Positions 1-8,098 of a stretch of DNA of 64,000 nt are shown piece by piece. The position numbers were made by a program, and so were the translations under genes. The stretch lies in the NCBI RefSeq assembly GCF_016653405.1, contig NZ_NHSN01000025.1, positions 1 to 64,000 on the forward strand. Reading direction: 5' to 3'. Position 1 is the stretch's first letter, and every line of letters begins with the position of its first letter. Under the pieces are notes generated by a model, which was given only the letters and a program-made list of their open reading frames with translations, had not been told where the DNA came from and searched no databases. Source of the stretch: Halorhodospira halophila. Lineage in GTDB: Bacteria > Pseudomonadota > Gammaproteobacteria > Nitrococcales > Halorhodospiraceae.

Positions 1-409
1 CCGTGCCCCCCACGGTGCGGTAGCTGCCCCAGTAGACCTGCCCCATGCGGGCATCCAGGGCCGCCAGCACCTGCCCCGCCCCGTGTCGGCGGCGGGCCCC
101 TTCGGCCAGGGCGGCCAGGGTGGAGACCGGCAGCGCCGGCACCCCCCACGCCGTGCACAGCCCCTGGGCCGAAGAGGCCGCCAGGCGCACCCCGGCAAAG
201 GCCCCGGGTCCCTGGCCAAAGGCCACCGCCGAGACCTGCTCGCCACGGATACCGGCCTCCGCCATCACGGCCTCGAGCATCGGCAGCAGCCGCGCCGTGT
301 GCCGACGCGGGGCCTCTTCGCTGTGCTCGAAGATATCACCGTCCCGGTAGACAGCCACCGAGCACCCCTCGGTGGCTGTCTCCAGGGCAACGATGACGGT
401 CTGTGTCAT
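1..409 (-). CDS. tsaB: TsaB, tRNA threonylcarbamoyladenosine (t6A) factor, N-terminal part (runs off the left edge)
   Basis: TsaB partners TsaD and TsaE in the cytoplasm to make the t6A modification at position 37 of ANN-decoding tRNAs. The reading frame is open from an ATG at 409 to base 1 (136 codons), so the 3' end lies outside the window. The protein starts MTQTVIVALETATEGCSVAV and carries the family's GPGAFAGVR stretch near residues 73-81 and AALDARMGQVYW near residues 118-129. The second glycine-rich motif is usually GSFTGVR, so the two substitutions are mild. It is divergent from ectA. The kinase-like fold of TsaB is a non-catalytic scaffold for TsaD; this comes from family knowledge. 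Confidence 0.93.
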   Translation of the reverse strand, partial: MTQTVIVALETATEGCSVAVYRDGDIFEHSEEAPRRHTARLLPMLEAVMAEAGIRGEQVSAVAFGQGPGAFAGVRLAASSAQGLCTAWGVPALPVSTLAALAEGARRRHGAGQVLAALDARMGQVYWGSYRTVGGT

Positions 410-547
410 CCCATCCCTCCTGCGCTGCCCGCGCCCCAGCGGCGGGGGCGCCGACGGTTTCTGCGGGCCTTGCGACGGGGCAATATACCGCTGATCGACG
501 CCCCCGACGACCCGGGCGCTGCCGCGACGGCGCCGGGACCACCTCGC

Positions 548-576
548 TTGACCGCCCCCCGGGCGGCTGCTGTAAT
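548..576 (+). promoter_or_regulatory. Promoter of ectABC
   Basis: A TTGACC hexamer at 548-553 is followed by exactly 17 bp and TGTAAT at 571-576; each box matches the sigma-70 consensus at five of six positions. Transcription would start near 583, giving a leader of about 27 nt. An AAGAG stretch at 596-600 could act as Shine-Dalgarno for the TTG start at 610. No osmotic-response operator is recognisable by eye. Confidence 0.7.
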
Positions 577-609
577 TAATGCGAATCTTGCGAACAAGAG
601 CGCAGCTCG

Positions 610-1101
610 TTGTCCGAAGAACCATCCATCGTCTTTCGTCCGCCCGAGCGGGAAGACGGCGCCGCCATCCATCAGCTGGTCCAGCGTACCGGCATCCTGG
701 ACGTCAACTCCTGCTACCTCTACCTGCTCCTCTGCACGGAGTTCGCGGACACCTGCGTGGTGGCCGAAGAAGACGGCGCCCTGCTCGGTTTCGTCACCGG
801 CCTGCGCCTGCCGCAGCGGCCCAATTCGGTCTTCCTCTGGCAGATCGGCATCGCCCTGGACGCCCAGGGTCGGGGACTGGGCAAGCGCCTAGTGCGCGCT
901 TTCCTCGAGACCCCGGGCGCCCGTGATGCCCGCGTCCTCGAGACCACCATATCGCCCTCCAACGCGGCCTCCCGCGGCCTGTTCACGGCCATCGCCCGTG
1001 AGCACGGAGCCGAGATTCAGGTCAGCGAATACTTCCGCGAAGATCACTTCCCGCCGGGCCATGAGTCCGAAGAGCACTACCGGATCGCCCCCATTCGCTA
1101 A
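610..1101 (+). CDS. ectA: L-2,4-diaminobutyrate acetyltransferase (ectoine pathway, step 2)
   Basis: Acetylates diaminobutyrate with acetyl-CoA to N-gamma-acetyl-2,4-diaminobutyrate, the precursor of the compatible solute ectoine. The 163-residue product has the EctA-type GNAT fold: FRPPEREDG at the N-terminus, LDVNSCYLYLLLC near residue 30, and the acetyl-CoA loop QGRGLGKRL near residues 86-94, followed by ETTISPSN. The only in-frame start is TTG at 610, because a stop at 577-579 blocks extension; AAGAG lies 9 nt upstream. It is first in ectABC, and 65 nt separate it from ectB. No ectR regulator or dedicated aspartokinase gene lies beside it in this window. Confidence 0.96.
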   Translation: MSEEPSIVFRPPEREDGAAIHQLVQRTGILDVNSCYLYLLLCTEFADTCVVAEEDGALLGFVTGLRLPQRPNSVFLWQIGIALDAQGRGLGKRLVRAFLETPGARDARVLETTISPSNAASRGLFTAIAREHGAEIQVSEYFREDHFPPGHESEEHYRIAPIR

Positions 1102-1126
1102 GTCTGCGGCGCCGGGCGCCGCAGAC
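1102..1126 (+). other. GC-rich hairpin between ectA and ectB
   Basis: Immediately after the ectA stop, GTCTGCGGCG (1102-1111) is the exact reverse complement of CGCCGCAGAC (1117-1126), with a 5-nt loop. No T-run follows, so it is not a standard intrinsic terminator. It lies in the 65-nt gap before ectB and could protect or trim the upstream mRNA; that role is inference. Confidence 0.75.
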
Positions 1127-1166
1127 CGCCCAATCCATTGCAAGTCACAACCGAGGCAAAGACGCC

Positions 1167-2450
1167 ATGACCCTTGATGTAATGCAGACCATCGAGCAGC
1201 ACGAGTCGGTCGTGCGCTCCTACATCCGCACGTTCCCCAAACCGTTCGACAAGGCCAGCGGCGTGCGGGTCTACGACACCGACGGCCACAGCTATCTGGA
1301 CTTCTTCGCCGGGGCGAGCGTGCTGAACTACGGGCACAACAACCCGGAGCTCAAAAAGCCGCTACTCGAGTACCTCCAGGACGACCGCATCGTCCATAGC
1401 CTGGACATGGCCTCGGTGGCCCGCGCCGAGTTCCTGGAGACCTTCCACCGGCTCATCCTTGAGCCGCGCGGCATGCACTACCGCGTGCAGTTCCCCGGGC
1501 CGACGGGCACCAACGCCGTCGAGGCAGCGCTGAAGATCGCCCGCAAGGTCACCGGCCGTCAGCGCATGGTCTCGTTCACCAACGCCTTCCACGGCATGAC
1601 CGTCGGCTCCCTGGCGGTCACCGGCAACGCCTTCAAGCGCAAGGGCGCCGGGTTCCCGCTGACCTACAGCGAGAGCATGCCGTACTGCGGCTACTTCGGG
1701 CAGGACGTCGACACGCTGGAGTACATGGACAAGCTCCTGGCTGACAAGGGCAGCGGCGTGGACCACCCGGCGGCGATCATCACCGAGACGGTCCAGGGCG
1801 AGGGCGGCCTGGCCGCCTGCAGCATGCAGTGGCTCAAGGGCCTTGAAGAGCTCTGCCGCAAGCACGACCTGCTACTGATCGTCGACGACATCCAGACCGG
1901 CAACGGCCGCACCGGACCGTATTTCAGCTTCGAAGAGGCCGGCATCACGCCGGATATCGTCACCGTCTCCAAGTCGATCAGCGGCTACGGGCTGCCCATG
2001 TCGCTGACCCTGGTCAAGCCGGAGCACGACATCTGGGAGCCGGGCGAGCACAACGGCACCTTCCGCGGCCACAACCTGGCCTTCGTGACCGCTAAGCGCG
2101 CCCTGGAACTGTACTGGAGCGACGACACCCTGCAGCGCGAGACCGAGCGCAAGGCCCGTCGCATCTACGAGGCGCTGCAGGAGTTGATCGACAAGTACCC
2201 CCGCGCCGGCGGCGAACACCGCGGTCGAGGCATGATGCGCGGGATTCGCTTCACCAAGGACAAGGAGCTGGCCAGCACGATCTCGGAGATCGCCTTCGAG
2301 CACGGGCTGATCATCGAGACCTCCGGCCCCGAGGACGATGTGCTCAAGCTCCTGCCGCCGCTGATCATCGAGGACCGGGACCTCGAGGAGGGCCTGGCGA
2401 TCATCGAGCGCGCCCTTGGCGAGGCGATGCAGCGCCGCGGGCTGGCCTGA
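1167..2450 (+). CDS. ectB: Diaminobutyrate--2-oxoglutarate transaminase (ectoine pathway, step 1)
   Basis: A PLP-dependent class III aminotransferase that converts L-aspartate-beta-semialdehyde to L-2,4-diaminobutyrate with glutamate as amino donor. At 427 residues it has the usual EctB length. Visible signatures are FPGPTGTNAVEAALK (PLP-phosphate region, about residues 109-123), NAFHGMT, the DDIQTGNGRTG aspartate region near residues 235-245, and SKSISGYGLP around residue 270 containing the Schiff-base lysine. The ATG at 1167 is preceded by GAGGCAAAGA. It is the middle gene of ectABC, with hairpins in both flanking gaps. Confidence 0.97.
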   Translation: MTLDVMQTIEQHESVVRSYIRTFPKPFDKASGVRVYDTDGHSYLDFFAGASVLNYGHNNPELKKPLLEYLQDDRIVHSLDMASVARAEFLETFHRLILEPRGMHYRVQFPGPTGTNAVEAALKIARKVTGRQRMVSFTNAFHGMTVGSLAVTGNAFKRKGAGFPLTYSESMPYCGYFGQDVDTLEYMDKLLADKGSGVDHPAAIITETVQGEGGLAACSMQWLKGLEELCRKHDLLLIVDDIQTGNGRTGPYFSFEEAGITPDIVTVSKSISGYGLPMSLTLVKPEHDIWEPGEHNGTFRGHNLAFVTAKRALELYWSDDTLQRETERKARRIYEALQELIDKYPRAGGEHRGRGMMRGIRFTKDKELASTISEIAFEHGLIIETSGPEDDVLKLLPPLIIEDRDLEEGLAIIERALGEAMQRRGLA

Positions 2451-2459
2451 ACCGTACCC

Positions 2460-2489
2460 GGCCGGTGGCGGCCCGGGTCGCCGCCGGCC
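2460..2489 (+). other. GC-rich hairpin between ectB and ectC
   Basis: GGCCGGTGGCG (2460-2470) pairs with CGCCGCCGGCC (2479-2489) over 11 bp with one G-U pair and an 8-nt loop. No T-run follows. It begins 10 nt after the ectB stop in the 116-nt gap before ectC and resembles the ectA-ectB hairpin in position and strength. Confidence 0.75.
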
Positions 2490-2566
2490 ATCTCCCCCAC
2501 CCTCATCAACGAACCGAGTGCACCGGGCCCTCCGTCGCCCGGCCCATCCAGTAAGCGAGGTCAACC

Positions 2567-2947
2567 ATGATCGTGCGTCACATGCAGGACATCATCGGCT
2601 CCGACCGCGAGGTCGAGACCGATGAATTCATCAGCCGCCGGATCATCCTCAAGGAGGACGGGATGGGGTTCTCGTTCCACGAGACCATCATCAAGGCCGG
2701 CACTAACATGTTCATCTGGTACGCCAACCACCTTGAGTCGGTCTACTGCATCTCGGGCAAGGGCGAGATCGAGGTCGTCGGCGGTGAAACCTACACCATC
2801 GAGCCGGGCATGCTGTACGGCCTCGACGGCCACGAGAAGCACTACCTGCGCGCCGAGGAGGAGCTGCGCCTGATGTGCGTCTTCAACCCGCCCCTGACTG
2901 GCCGCGAGGTACACGACGAGAACGGCACCTACCCGCTCCTCGACTGA
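2567..2947 (+). CDS. ectC: L-ectoine synthase
   Basis: Cyclises N-gamma-acetyl-diaminobutyrate to ectoine by losing water; it is a small cupin-fold, metal-dependent enzyme in the cytoplasm. The 126-residue length and the sequence fit EctC: MIVRHMQDIIGSDREVE at the start, FSFHETI, WYANHLESVYCISGKGEIE in the cupin strand region, and HEKHYLRAEEELRL near residue 90. A strong GCGAGG lies before the ATG. It ends ectABC. No ectD (ectoine hydroxylase) follows; the next gene is convergent, with its stop only 13 nt beyond the ectC stop. Confidence 0.97.
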   Translation: MIVRHMQDIIGSDREVETDEFISRRIILKEDGMGFSFHETIIKAGTNMFIWYANHLESVYCISGKGEIEVVGGETYTIEPGMLYGLDGHEKHYLRAEEELRLMCVFNPPLTGREVHDENGTYPLLD

Positions 2948-2960
2948 CCCGCAGCCGCCC

Positions 2961-4589
2961 TCACCGGCGCCCCGACGCCGCCACCTCGGTGGCGGCGCTG
3001 CGGGTCCGGGCGCTCAGGCGCTGGCAACTGGCCAACTCCTCGTGCACGTCGGCCATCGCCCCCCCATCGGCCCCCGCCACCGCCTCGGCCAGCTGCCCGG
3101 CCAACCGCCGTGCGTGGCGCCGACCTCCGGGCCCGAGCAGTGCGCGCCCCAACCAGCCGAGCAGCAGGCTGGCCACACTGCCGCCGGCGAGCAGGGCAAA
3201 GGGCCAGCTGATCTCACCCGCCACCGCCGGCGCGGGCACGCTCGGCAAGGCCAGCCACTCGGCACCTCCCCGCGTGACCAGCCAGAGCCCGCCGAAAAGC
3301 GCGGCGGCCTCACTGGCGCCCCGTAAGGCCCCCACCCCCCGCCACCAGAGGCGCGGACGGGGCGACCAGGCCAGCTCGCCCAATCGCCCCCGCAGCTCGC
3401 CGGCGCGCGGCACCGCTGCAGTCACTGCCAGGCTGCGAAGCCGCTCTGCAGCCGGCTCCGGCAACCGCGCCGCGGCCGGCTCGATGGCCTGCAACAGGCC
3501 GTCACGCAGCAGCGGCTCGGCAACCTTCGGCCGCGGCAGCGCCGAGGTGGCGACGGCCGTGACCGCGGGACGCCCGCGCAGGCCCGAGAACAGCGCGCCG
3601 AGCAACCGCTTCAGCGGTGAGGCCACGGCCCGCATGCCGGCCTGACGATAGGCTCCGGCGGCACCGGCAAGCAGCTCGGCCTCGTTCACCGCCTGGCGCT
3701 GGGCCGTCACCAGCCTCTCGCCGTCGAGTTCGAGGCGCTCGGGATCGGGTAGACACGCCGCGCTCCGGCTGATCAGTTCGGTGACATCGGCACGGAGACG
3801 CTCCAGCGGCGCGCGGCGCTCACGCACCCGGGCAGCGATCCGCTCGGCCAGCCGGGAGACGCCCTCGCCCCCGACCGCGTCCGTGGCCAGCAGCTCCACC
3901 GCCTGCAGGCCCTGGCGGCCGAGCAGCTCTCGCAGGTGCTCCAGACAGGCATCCCGATCCGACGGGGTGAGACGATCGGCATGGTTCAGGGCGACCATCA
4001 GCACCTCGGCATGATGGGCCAGGCGGGCGAAGTACCCCTCATGGGCCAGCGCGTGGGCATACTTGAGCGGATCAACAACCCACAGCAGCAGGTCGCAGCG
4101 CTCGATCAGCCGCTCAGCCACCGCCCAGTGGTCCTGCACCACCGAATCCATATCGGGCAGGTCGAGGAGCACCGCACCATCCAGATCACTGCGTCCGCGA
4201 CCATCCGGCACGCTACGCCGCTCGAAGACCTGTAGCCAGTCGAGCAGCGCTGCGACCCGGTCATCCTCGCCCACGGTCACTGCCACCGCGTGATCCGTCG
4301 TCGGCCGGCGTACCCCCGGGGCAGAGACCTCCTCGCCCACCAGGGCATTCACCAAAGAGGATTTCCCACTGCCGGTCCCGCCGGCCACGGCGATCACGAC
4401 ATGATCCCGTGAGCGGGCCAGACGCTCCCGGGCCCGTCCCTGCACATGCGCCATCTCGTCGACCAGCGTCGGCGGCAGGCGACCGGCACCGAGGCGATGC
4501 AGCGCCTCCAGGGTCTCCAGGCCGGTATCCACGTCGCTCGTCCCACGCGTGGCGACGCCGCTGCTGCTCGAGCCCAGCCGGCGCATCAC
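2961..4589 (-). CDS. YfjP-like/dynamin-superfamily GTPase with C-terminal membrane segments (second of a pair)
   Basis: A predicted GTPase of unknown role, 542 residues. G1 is GGTGSGKS at residues 70-77, a switch-I RPTT lies at 95-98, the G3 position reads DLPDMDS at 143-149 (no glycine of DxxG), and G4 is NHAD at 202-205. Two hydrophobic stretches near residues 435-455 and 470-495 suggest membrane attachment close to the C-terminus. The ATG at 4589 overlaps the stop of the upstream GTPase by 4 nt, implying translational coupling. From memory, the sequence resembles the second member of a two-GTPase module common in Actinobacteria. Alternative calls are an Era-like GTPase or a divergent dynamin-like protein. 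Convergent with ectC. Confidence 0.8.
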   Translation of the reverse strand: MMRRLGSSSSGVATRGTSDVDTGLETLEALHRLGAGRLPPTLVDEMAHVQGRARERLARSRDHVVIAVAGGTGSGKSSLVNALVGEEVSAPGVRRPTTDHAVAVTVGEDDRVAALLDWLQVFERRSVPDGRGRSDLDGAVLLDLPDMDSVVQDHWAVAERLIERCDLLLWVVDPLKYAHALAHEGYFARLAHHAEVLMVALNHADRLTPSDRDACLEHLRELLGRQGLQAVELLATDAVGGEGVSRLAERIAARVRERRAPLERLRADVTELISRSAACLPDPERLELDGERLVTAQRQAVNEAELLAGAAGAYRQAGMRAVASPLKRLLGALFSGLRGRPAVTAVATSALPRPKVAEPLLRDGLLQAIEPAAARLPEPAAERLRSLAVTAAVPRAGELRGRLGELAWSPRPRLWWRGVGALRGASEAAALFGGLWLVTRGGAEWLALPSVPAPAVAGEISWPFALLAGGSVASLLLGWLGRALLGPGGRRHARRLAGQLAEAVAGADGGAMADVHEELASCQRLSARTRSAATEVAASGRR

Positions 4590-6256
4590 AGCACCCCCGC
4601 CAGCGCATCCCGCCGGGCCCGCACCGCATCCACCGCCTCCGGCGACGGGGCTGCCACAGTCAGTAACCGGTGGTAGACCTGCGCCTCGGACTCGGCGAGT
4701 TCGGCGACCCGGTTGTGGAGATCCTCGCGGATATCGGTGATGAGCTGATGGACGTTGCGTTCGCCGAGGATCCGCGAGAGGACCGTGTGGGTCGTGGTCG
4801 AACCTGCGGCGGTCAGGGCCAGCTCGCCGGTGCTCAGGCCGCCACTGAGGGTGAAGAGGACCAGAACGGCGCTGGTGAAGGTGGCATTGATGCCGGTGGT
4901 TGCCCGGCGGGCCCAGCTGAGCTTGGCCCGACCGATGGTGGCCACGTGCTCGGCGACCTGCTGCTCCCAGGCCGCCACCAGCGCCTCGGCATCCGCACGC
5001 CGGGCGACTGAACCTGCGGCACGCGGACGCGGCTCCCGGGCGAAGATGGCACGACCCACCGGTTCCTGCTGCCAGGCACTCTCCACGCCGGCAGCGGTCT
5101 GCTCGAGAACCGTGTGCAGCATCTCGGCGATACCAGCGCGGGCCTCCTCCTTGGCCTCCTGCTCCACCTGACGCCCCCCTCGGCCCAGCGGCAACCAGGC
5201 CAACCAGCGCCGCGGCGAGAGCTGACCCACCGCCGCATGGAGCTGGCGCTGCAGCCAGCCACTGCCGACCAGCTCGGTCCAGCGGCGCAGCACCTCCCGG
5301 CGCAAGGGCTCCCCCTCGTGGAGCTGGGTGAGCACGCGCTGCGGGACGTCGGCGTAGTCCTCTTCGACGGTGGCGGCCAAACCGCGGGCCGCAGCGCGCT
5401 CCGAATCGACCGCCTCAAGCAGGGCGTCGACCTCTGCCGGCAGATAGCGCACGGCACCGAGCACCGTACGGCGCCGATGGGCGGCACGCTGCTCCGCCGG
5501 GGCGAGGGCGCGGATCCGCTCAAGCACCGGCCCGGCCACCGACTCGGGCAGGCGCTCGCCGGAGACCGGCGCCGTGGGCAGGTGCGCCGTCTCGACGGTG
5601 CGGTGGCCGGCGGCGTCGAGCTTCTCGGCCAGGTCGGGGAGGATCTCGTGCGCCTCGGCATCACTGGCCTGGGTCAGCACGACCAGGGTCGAGACGTCCA
5701 GCTGCGCCGCCTGGCGCAGATAGACCATGCCCGCCTCGTCGGCGTAGGTGCGGGCGGTGGCCAGCCAGACCCAGACATCGGCCACCTCCAGCAGGCGCTC
5801 GGTGGCGGCGCGATTGGCGGTCTCGACGCTGTCCACATCCGGCGCATCCACCACCACCAGGCCCTCCGGCACCGACTCCAGAGGGGCCGTGCGCAGAGCG
5901 GCGCGTTCGGCCTCCGCGGCCAGGACGCCGCGGCGCAGCACCGTATCCAGATCGCCGGGGCGTCCGATCACCGTGGGCACCGAGGTGGTCGGCCGGCGCG
6001 CGCTGGTGGCGGCCACCGCCGAGCCGGCCAGCGTGTTGGCCAGGGTGGATTTGCCGGCACCGGTACCGCCGGCGAAGACCACCAGCAGGGGCTCATCCTC
6101 GCGCTCGAGGCGGGCGATGAGCCCGTCCATACGGCGCAGAAGCCGTTCCCAGGGCGGCAGCCAGGGGGCATCCCGGAGGCGGGCCGCCTCGCCGTCGAGG
6201 CCGAGCAGGTCGTGGCGGAGTTCGGTGAGGGTCTGCTGGAGCTCTTCGCGGTCCAT
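4586..6256 (-). CDS. Dynamin-superfamily-like GTPase (first of a pair)
   Basis: A predicted membrane-associated GTPase of 556 residues from the ATG at 6256; a GTG at 6292 in the same frame would add 12 residues, and neither has a clear Shine-Dalgarno. G1 is GGTGAGKST at residues 63-71, switch-I is RRPTTS at 87-92, and the G3 position is DAPDVDS at 137-143, closely matching its partner. G4 is poor: LTQASD near residue 185 replaces N/TKxD. A hydrophobic segment near residues 450-480 may span or enter the membrane. It overlaps the downstream GTPase gene by 4 nt. A 9-bp inverted repeat (6280-6313) sits in its leader. The function is unknown; membrane remodelling or stress tolerance is only a guess. 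Confidence 0.78.
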   Translation of the reverse strand: MDREELQQTLTELRHDLLGLDGEAARLRDAPWLPPWERLLRRMDGLIARLEREDEPLLVVFAGGTGAGKSTLANTLAGSAVAATSARRPTTSVPTVIGRPGDLDTVLRRGVLAAEAERAALRTAPLESVPEGLVVVDAPDVDSVETANRAATERLLEVADVWVWLATARTYADEAGMVYLRQAAQLDVSTLVVLTQASDAEAHEILPDLAEKLDAAGHRTVETAHLPTAPVSGERLPESVAGPVLERIRALAPAEQRAAHRRRTVLGAVRYLPAEVDALLEAVDSERAAARGLAATVEEDYADVPQRVLTQLHEGEPLRREVLRRWTELVGSGWLQRQLHAAVGQLSPRRWLAWLPLGRGGRQVEQEAKEEARAGIAEMLHTVLEQTAAGVESAWQQEPVGRAIFAREPRPRAAGSVARRADAEALVAAWEQQVAEHVATIGRAKLSWARRATTGINATFTSAVLVLFTLSGGLSTGELALTAAGSTTTHTVLSRILGERNVHQLITDIREDLHNRVAELAESEAQVYHRLLTVAAPSPEAVDAVRARRDALAGVL

Positions 6257-6279
6257 CGCGACAAGATACAGGGAAACCC

Positions 6280-6313
6280 GGTGGATGTTCACGTACCCGG
6301 CCCGACATCCACC
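6280..6313. repeat. Inverted repeat upstream of the GTPase pair
   Basis: GGTGGATGT (6280-6288) is the exact reverse complement of ACATCCACC (6305-6313), with a 16-nt spacer. It lies just upstream of the ATG at 6256 of the first GTPase gene. It could be a leader hairpin or a dyad operator. The alternative GTG start at 6292 falls in the loop. Confidence 0.6.
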
Positions 6314-6363
6314 CCCGGGGGGATTACACGACCCCGGGCAGGCCCGCCGCCTGAGCCGGGCAT

Positions 6364-8079
6364 CTATTCGACCTTCTCGAGGTCCACGGCGACAGGATCA
6401 TGATCGGAGGAGCGGTAGGCGTCGTCGCGGACGCGCTGCGGGTCACTGTCGAACTCCAGAAAGCGCGGTTCGTCGGCGTTGATCGGATGCCGGTGAACCG
6501 CTGCCACGCGCCCGGCCAGCGCCGGGTGGGCCTGCAGATGATCCAGGTAGCCCGATTCACCACGGAAGACGTAGGTGTAGCGCTCGGGCCATGGCAGGTG
6601 CTCAGCGAGCAGATCCACCTTGCCCGCCGCGGCCAGGGCACGCGCCGGATCCTCGCCGCCGTAGGCGTTTAGATCGCCGGCGATCAGCACCGGCAGGAGC
6701 TCGTCGCGCTCACTGCGCCAGCGCTCGAGGTACTCGACCAGCGCTCCGGCCTGCTCGGTCCGGCGCCGGTTCCAGCACCCCTGGCCTCGATCCACGTCCC
6801 CGGCATCCGGGCAACGGGTTTTCGACTTGAAGTGGATGCCCGTCACGGCGAAGGGATCCCCACCCCCACGGGGTCGAAATGCGGCCAGCGGCGGCGGGCG
6901 GTGATGAACGCCCCGGGCATCACGAACGGTCCCGGTCAGCGGCTCGACCCGATCTTCGCGATAGGCCAGGGAGACCTTGATGGCGTCGCTGCCGGTCTCC
7001 CCGCCGCTGGCCAAGCGCCAGGGGTGGCCGGTGGCCGCAGCCAGCCTTTCGATGAAGTCCTCGGGGGCGTCCCGGCGATTCTCCATCTCCACCAGCACCA
7101 GCATGTCGGCGTGCAAGGATTCTGCGGCGGCGAGCAGCTTGGCCCGCTGGCGCTGCAGTTCTGCCCGTCTGGCCGCACCGCGCTCCCCCAGGGTGAGGAA
7201 GTAGTTCTCAACGTTGAAGGCCGCCACCCGCACCGTGCCCGGCTCCGGCGACGGCAGCGACCCGGGTCGCGGGTTGGACTGCTCGAACCCGGGGGGCTCG
7301 GTCGGGTGCAGGCGCCAGGCGCCGAAGGCGTGGGTCAGCACTCCGGTCAGGTCCGTCACCCGGCTCCCCACCCGCCGCGTGCCGTCGGCATCCAGGTGGG
7401 GTATGGGATCGGGCCGGCTCCGGTAGCTGCCGTCATCCAGACGCAGGCGTCCCGCGATCAGGGCCGGATCGTCAGGGCCGTGCCCAGGCAGGAAGTTGGT
7501 GGGGCGGAAGGCGCGCCGCTCAGGGGTCAGCTTCAGGGTACCGTAGCGCGCAAGCTCGTGGTTGCCGCTGACCACCATTGGCGGCCGGATGCGCACCAGC
7601 ACTCCCTCCAGGCGCTCCGGATCGGCCGCCGGCCACGCCACGGGATGGGGGGCCAGCTCGGCCTCTCCGCAGTCGCGGACCGCCTCCAGCCATTCGAGCT
7701 GAGGCCGCCCGCGGTGCTCGCCGGCACGACCGGTGAGCAGGACCCGCCGGCCGGGCTCGATGCGTTCACGCTGCTCGGATGCCAGCTCGGGGGCATAGAC
7801 GAACAGCCCCGCCGGCTTGCCGTCCGGGGCAGGCTCGACACTTTGGATGAAGAAGCCGTCCAGCCCGTCCTCACCGAGGAAGGCGCCGGTCACCACACCG
7901 CACACCTGGATCGTCTCGTCCGGAGCCGGGCGATCGTCTATCTGCCCGGCCACTTTGTGGACAGCGGTGGTCTCCGCGGAGGCACACACTCCGTCGGCGG
8001 ACGCCGCGCCGCCGGCGAGCAGTAGCACGGCTCCGAGCAGAACCGGCGCCCATCCCGCTGCCATGCGTATTCCAGTCAC
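6364..8079 (-). CDS. Secreted ExeM/NucH-family endonuclease (EEP fold)
   Basis: A predicted extracellular DNA/RNA-degrading enzyme. The GTG at 8079 is chosen because GGGAGGAG sits 6 nt upstream and it opens directly into a signal peptide (LLGAVLLLAGGAASA, cleavage near residue 28). An OB-fold-like region follows (about residues 45-150), then an endonuclease/exonuclease/phosphatase domain with RVAAFNVENYFLT near residue 284, LVEMENR near 335, IAGDLNAYGG near 495 and SSDHDPVAVDLE at the C-terminus. These give the catalytic Asn, Glu, Asp/Asn and Asp-His residues of the family. It begins 19 nt after the RND pump stop, so it is probably the last gene of that operon. The gene name exeM would be tentative. 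Confidence 0.88.
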   Translation of the reverse strand: MTGIRMAAGWAPVLLGAVLLLAGGAASADGVCASAETTAVHKVAGQIDDRPAPDETIQVCGVVTGAFLGEDGLDGFFIQSVEPAPDGKPAGLFVYAPELASEQRERIEPGRRVLLTGRAGEHRGRPQLEWLEAVRDCGEAELAPHPVAWPAADPERLEGVLVRIRPPMVVSGNHELARYGTLKLTPERRAFRPTNFLPGHGPDDPALIAGRLRLDDGSYRSRPDPIPHLDADGTRRVGSRVTDLTGVLTHAFGAWRLHPTEPPGFEQSNPRPGSLPSPEPGTVRVAAFNVENYFLTLGERGAARRAELQRQRAKLLAAAESLHADMLVLVEMENRRDAPEDFIERLAAATGHPWRLASGGETGSDAIKVSLAYREDRVEPLTGTVRDARGVHHRPPPLAAFRPRGGGDPFAVTGIHFKSKTRCPDAGDVDRGQGCWNRRRTEQAGALVEYLERWRSERDELLPVLIAGDLNAYGGEDPARALAAAGKVDLLAEHLPWPERYTYVFRGESGYLDHLQAHPALAGRVAAVHRHPINADEPRFLEFDSDPQRVRDDAYRSSDHDPVAVDLEKVE

Positions 8080-8098
8080 CGTGGACTCCTCCCTGAGT

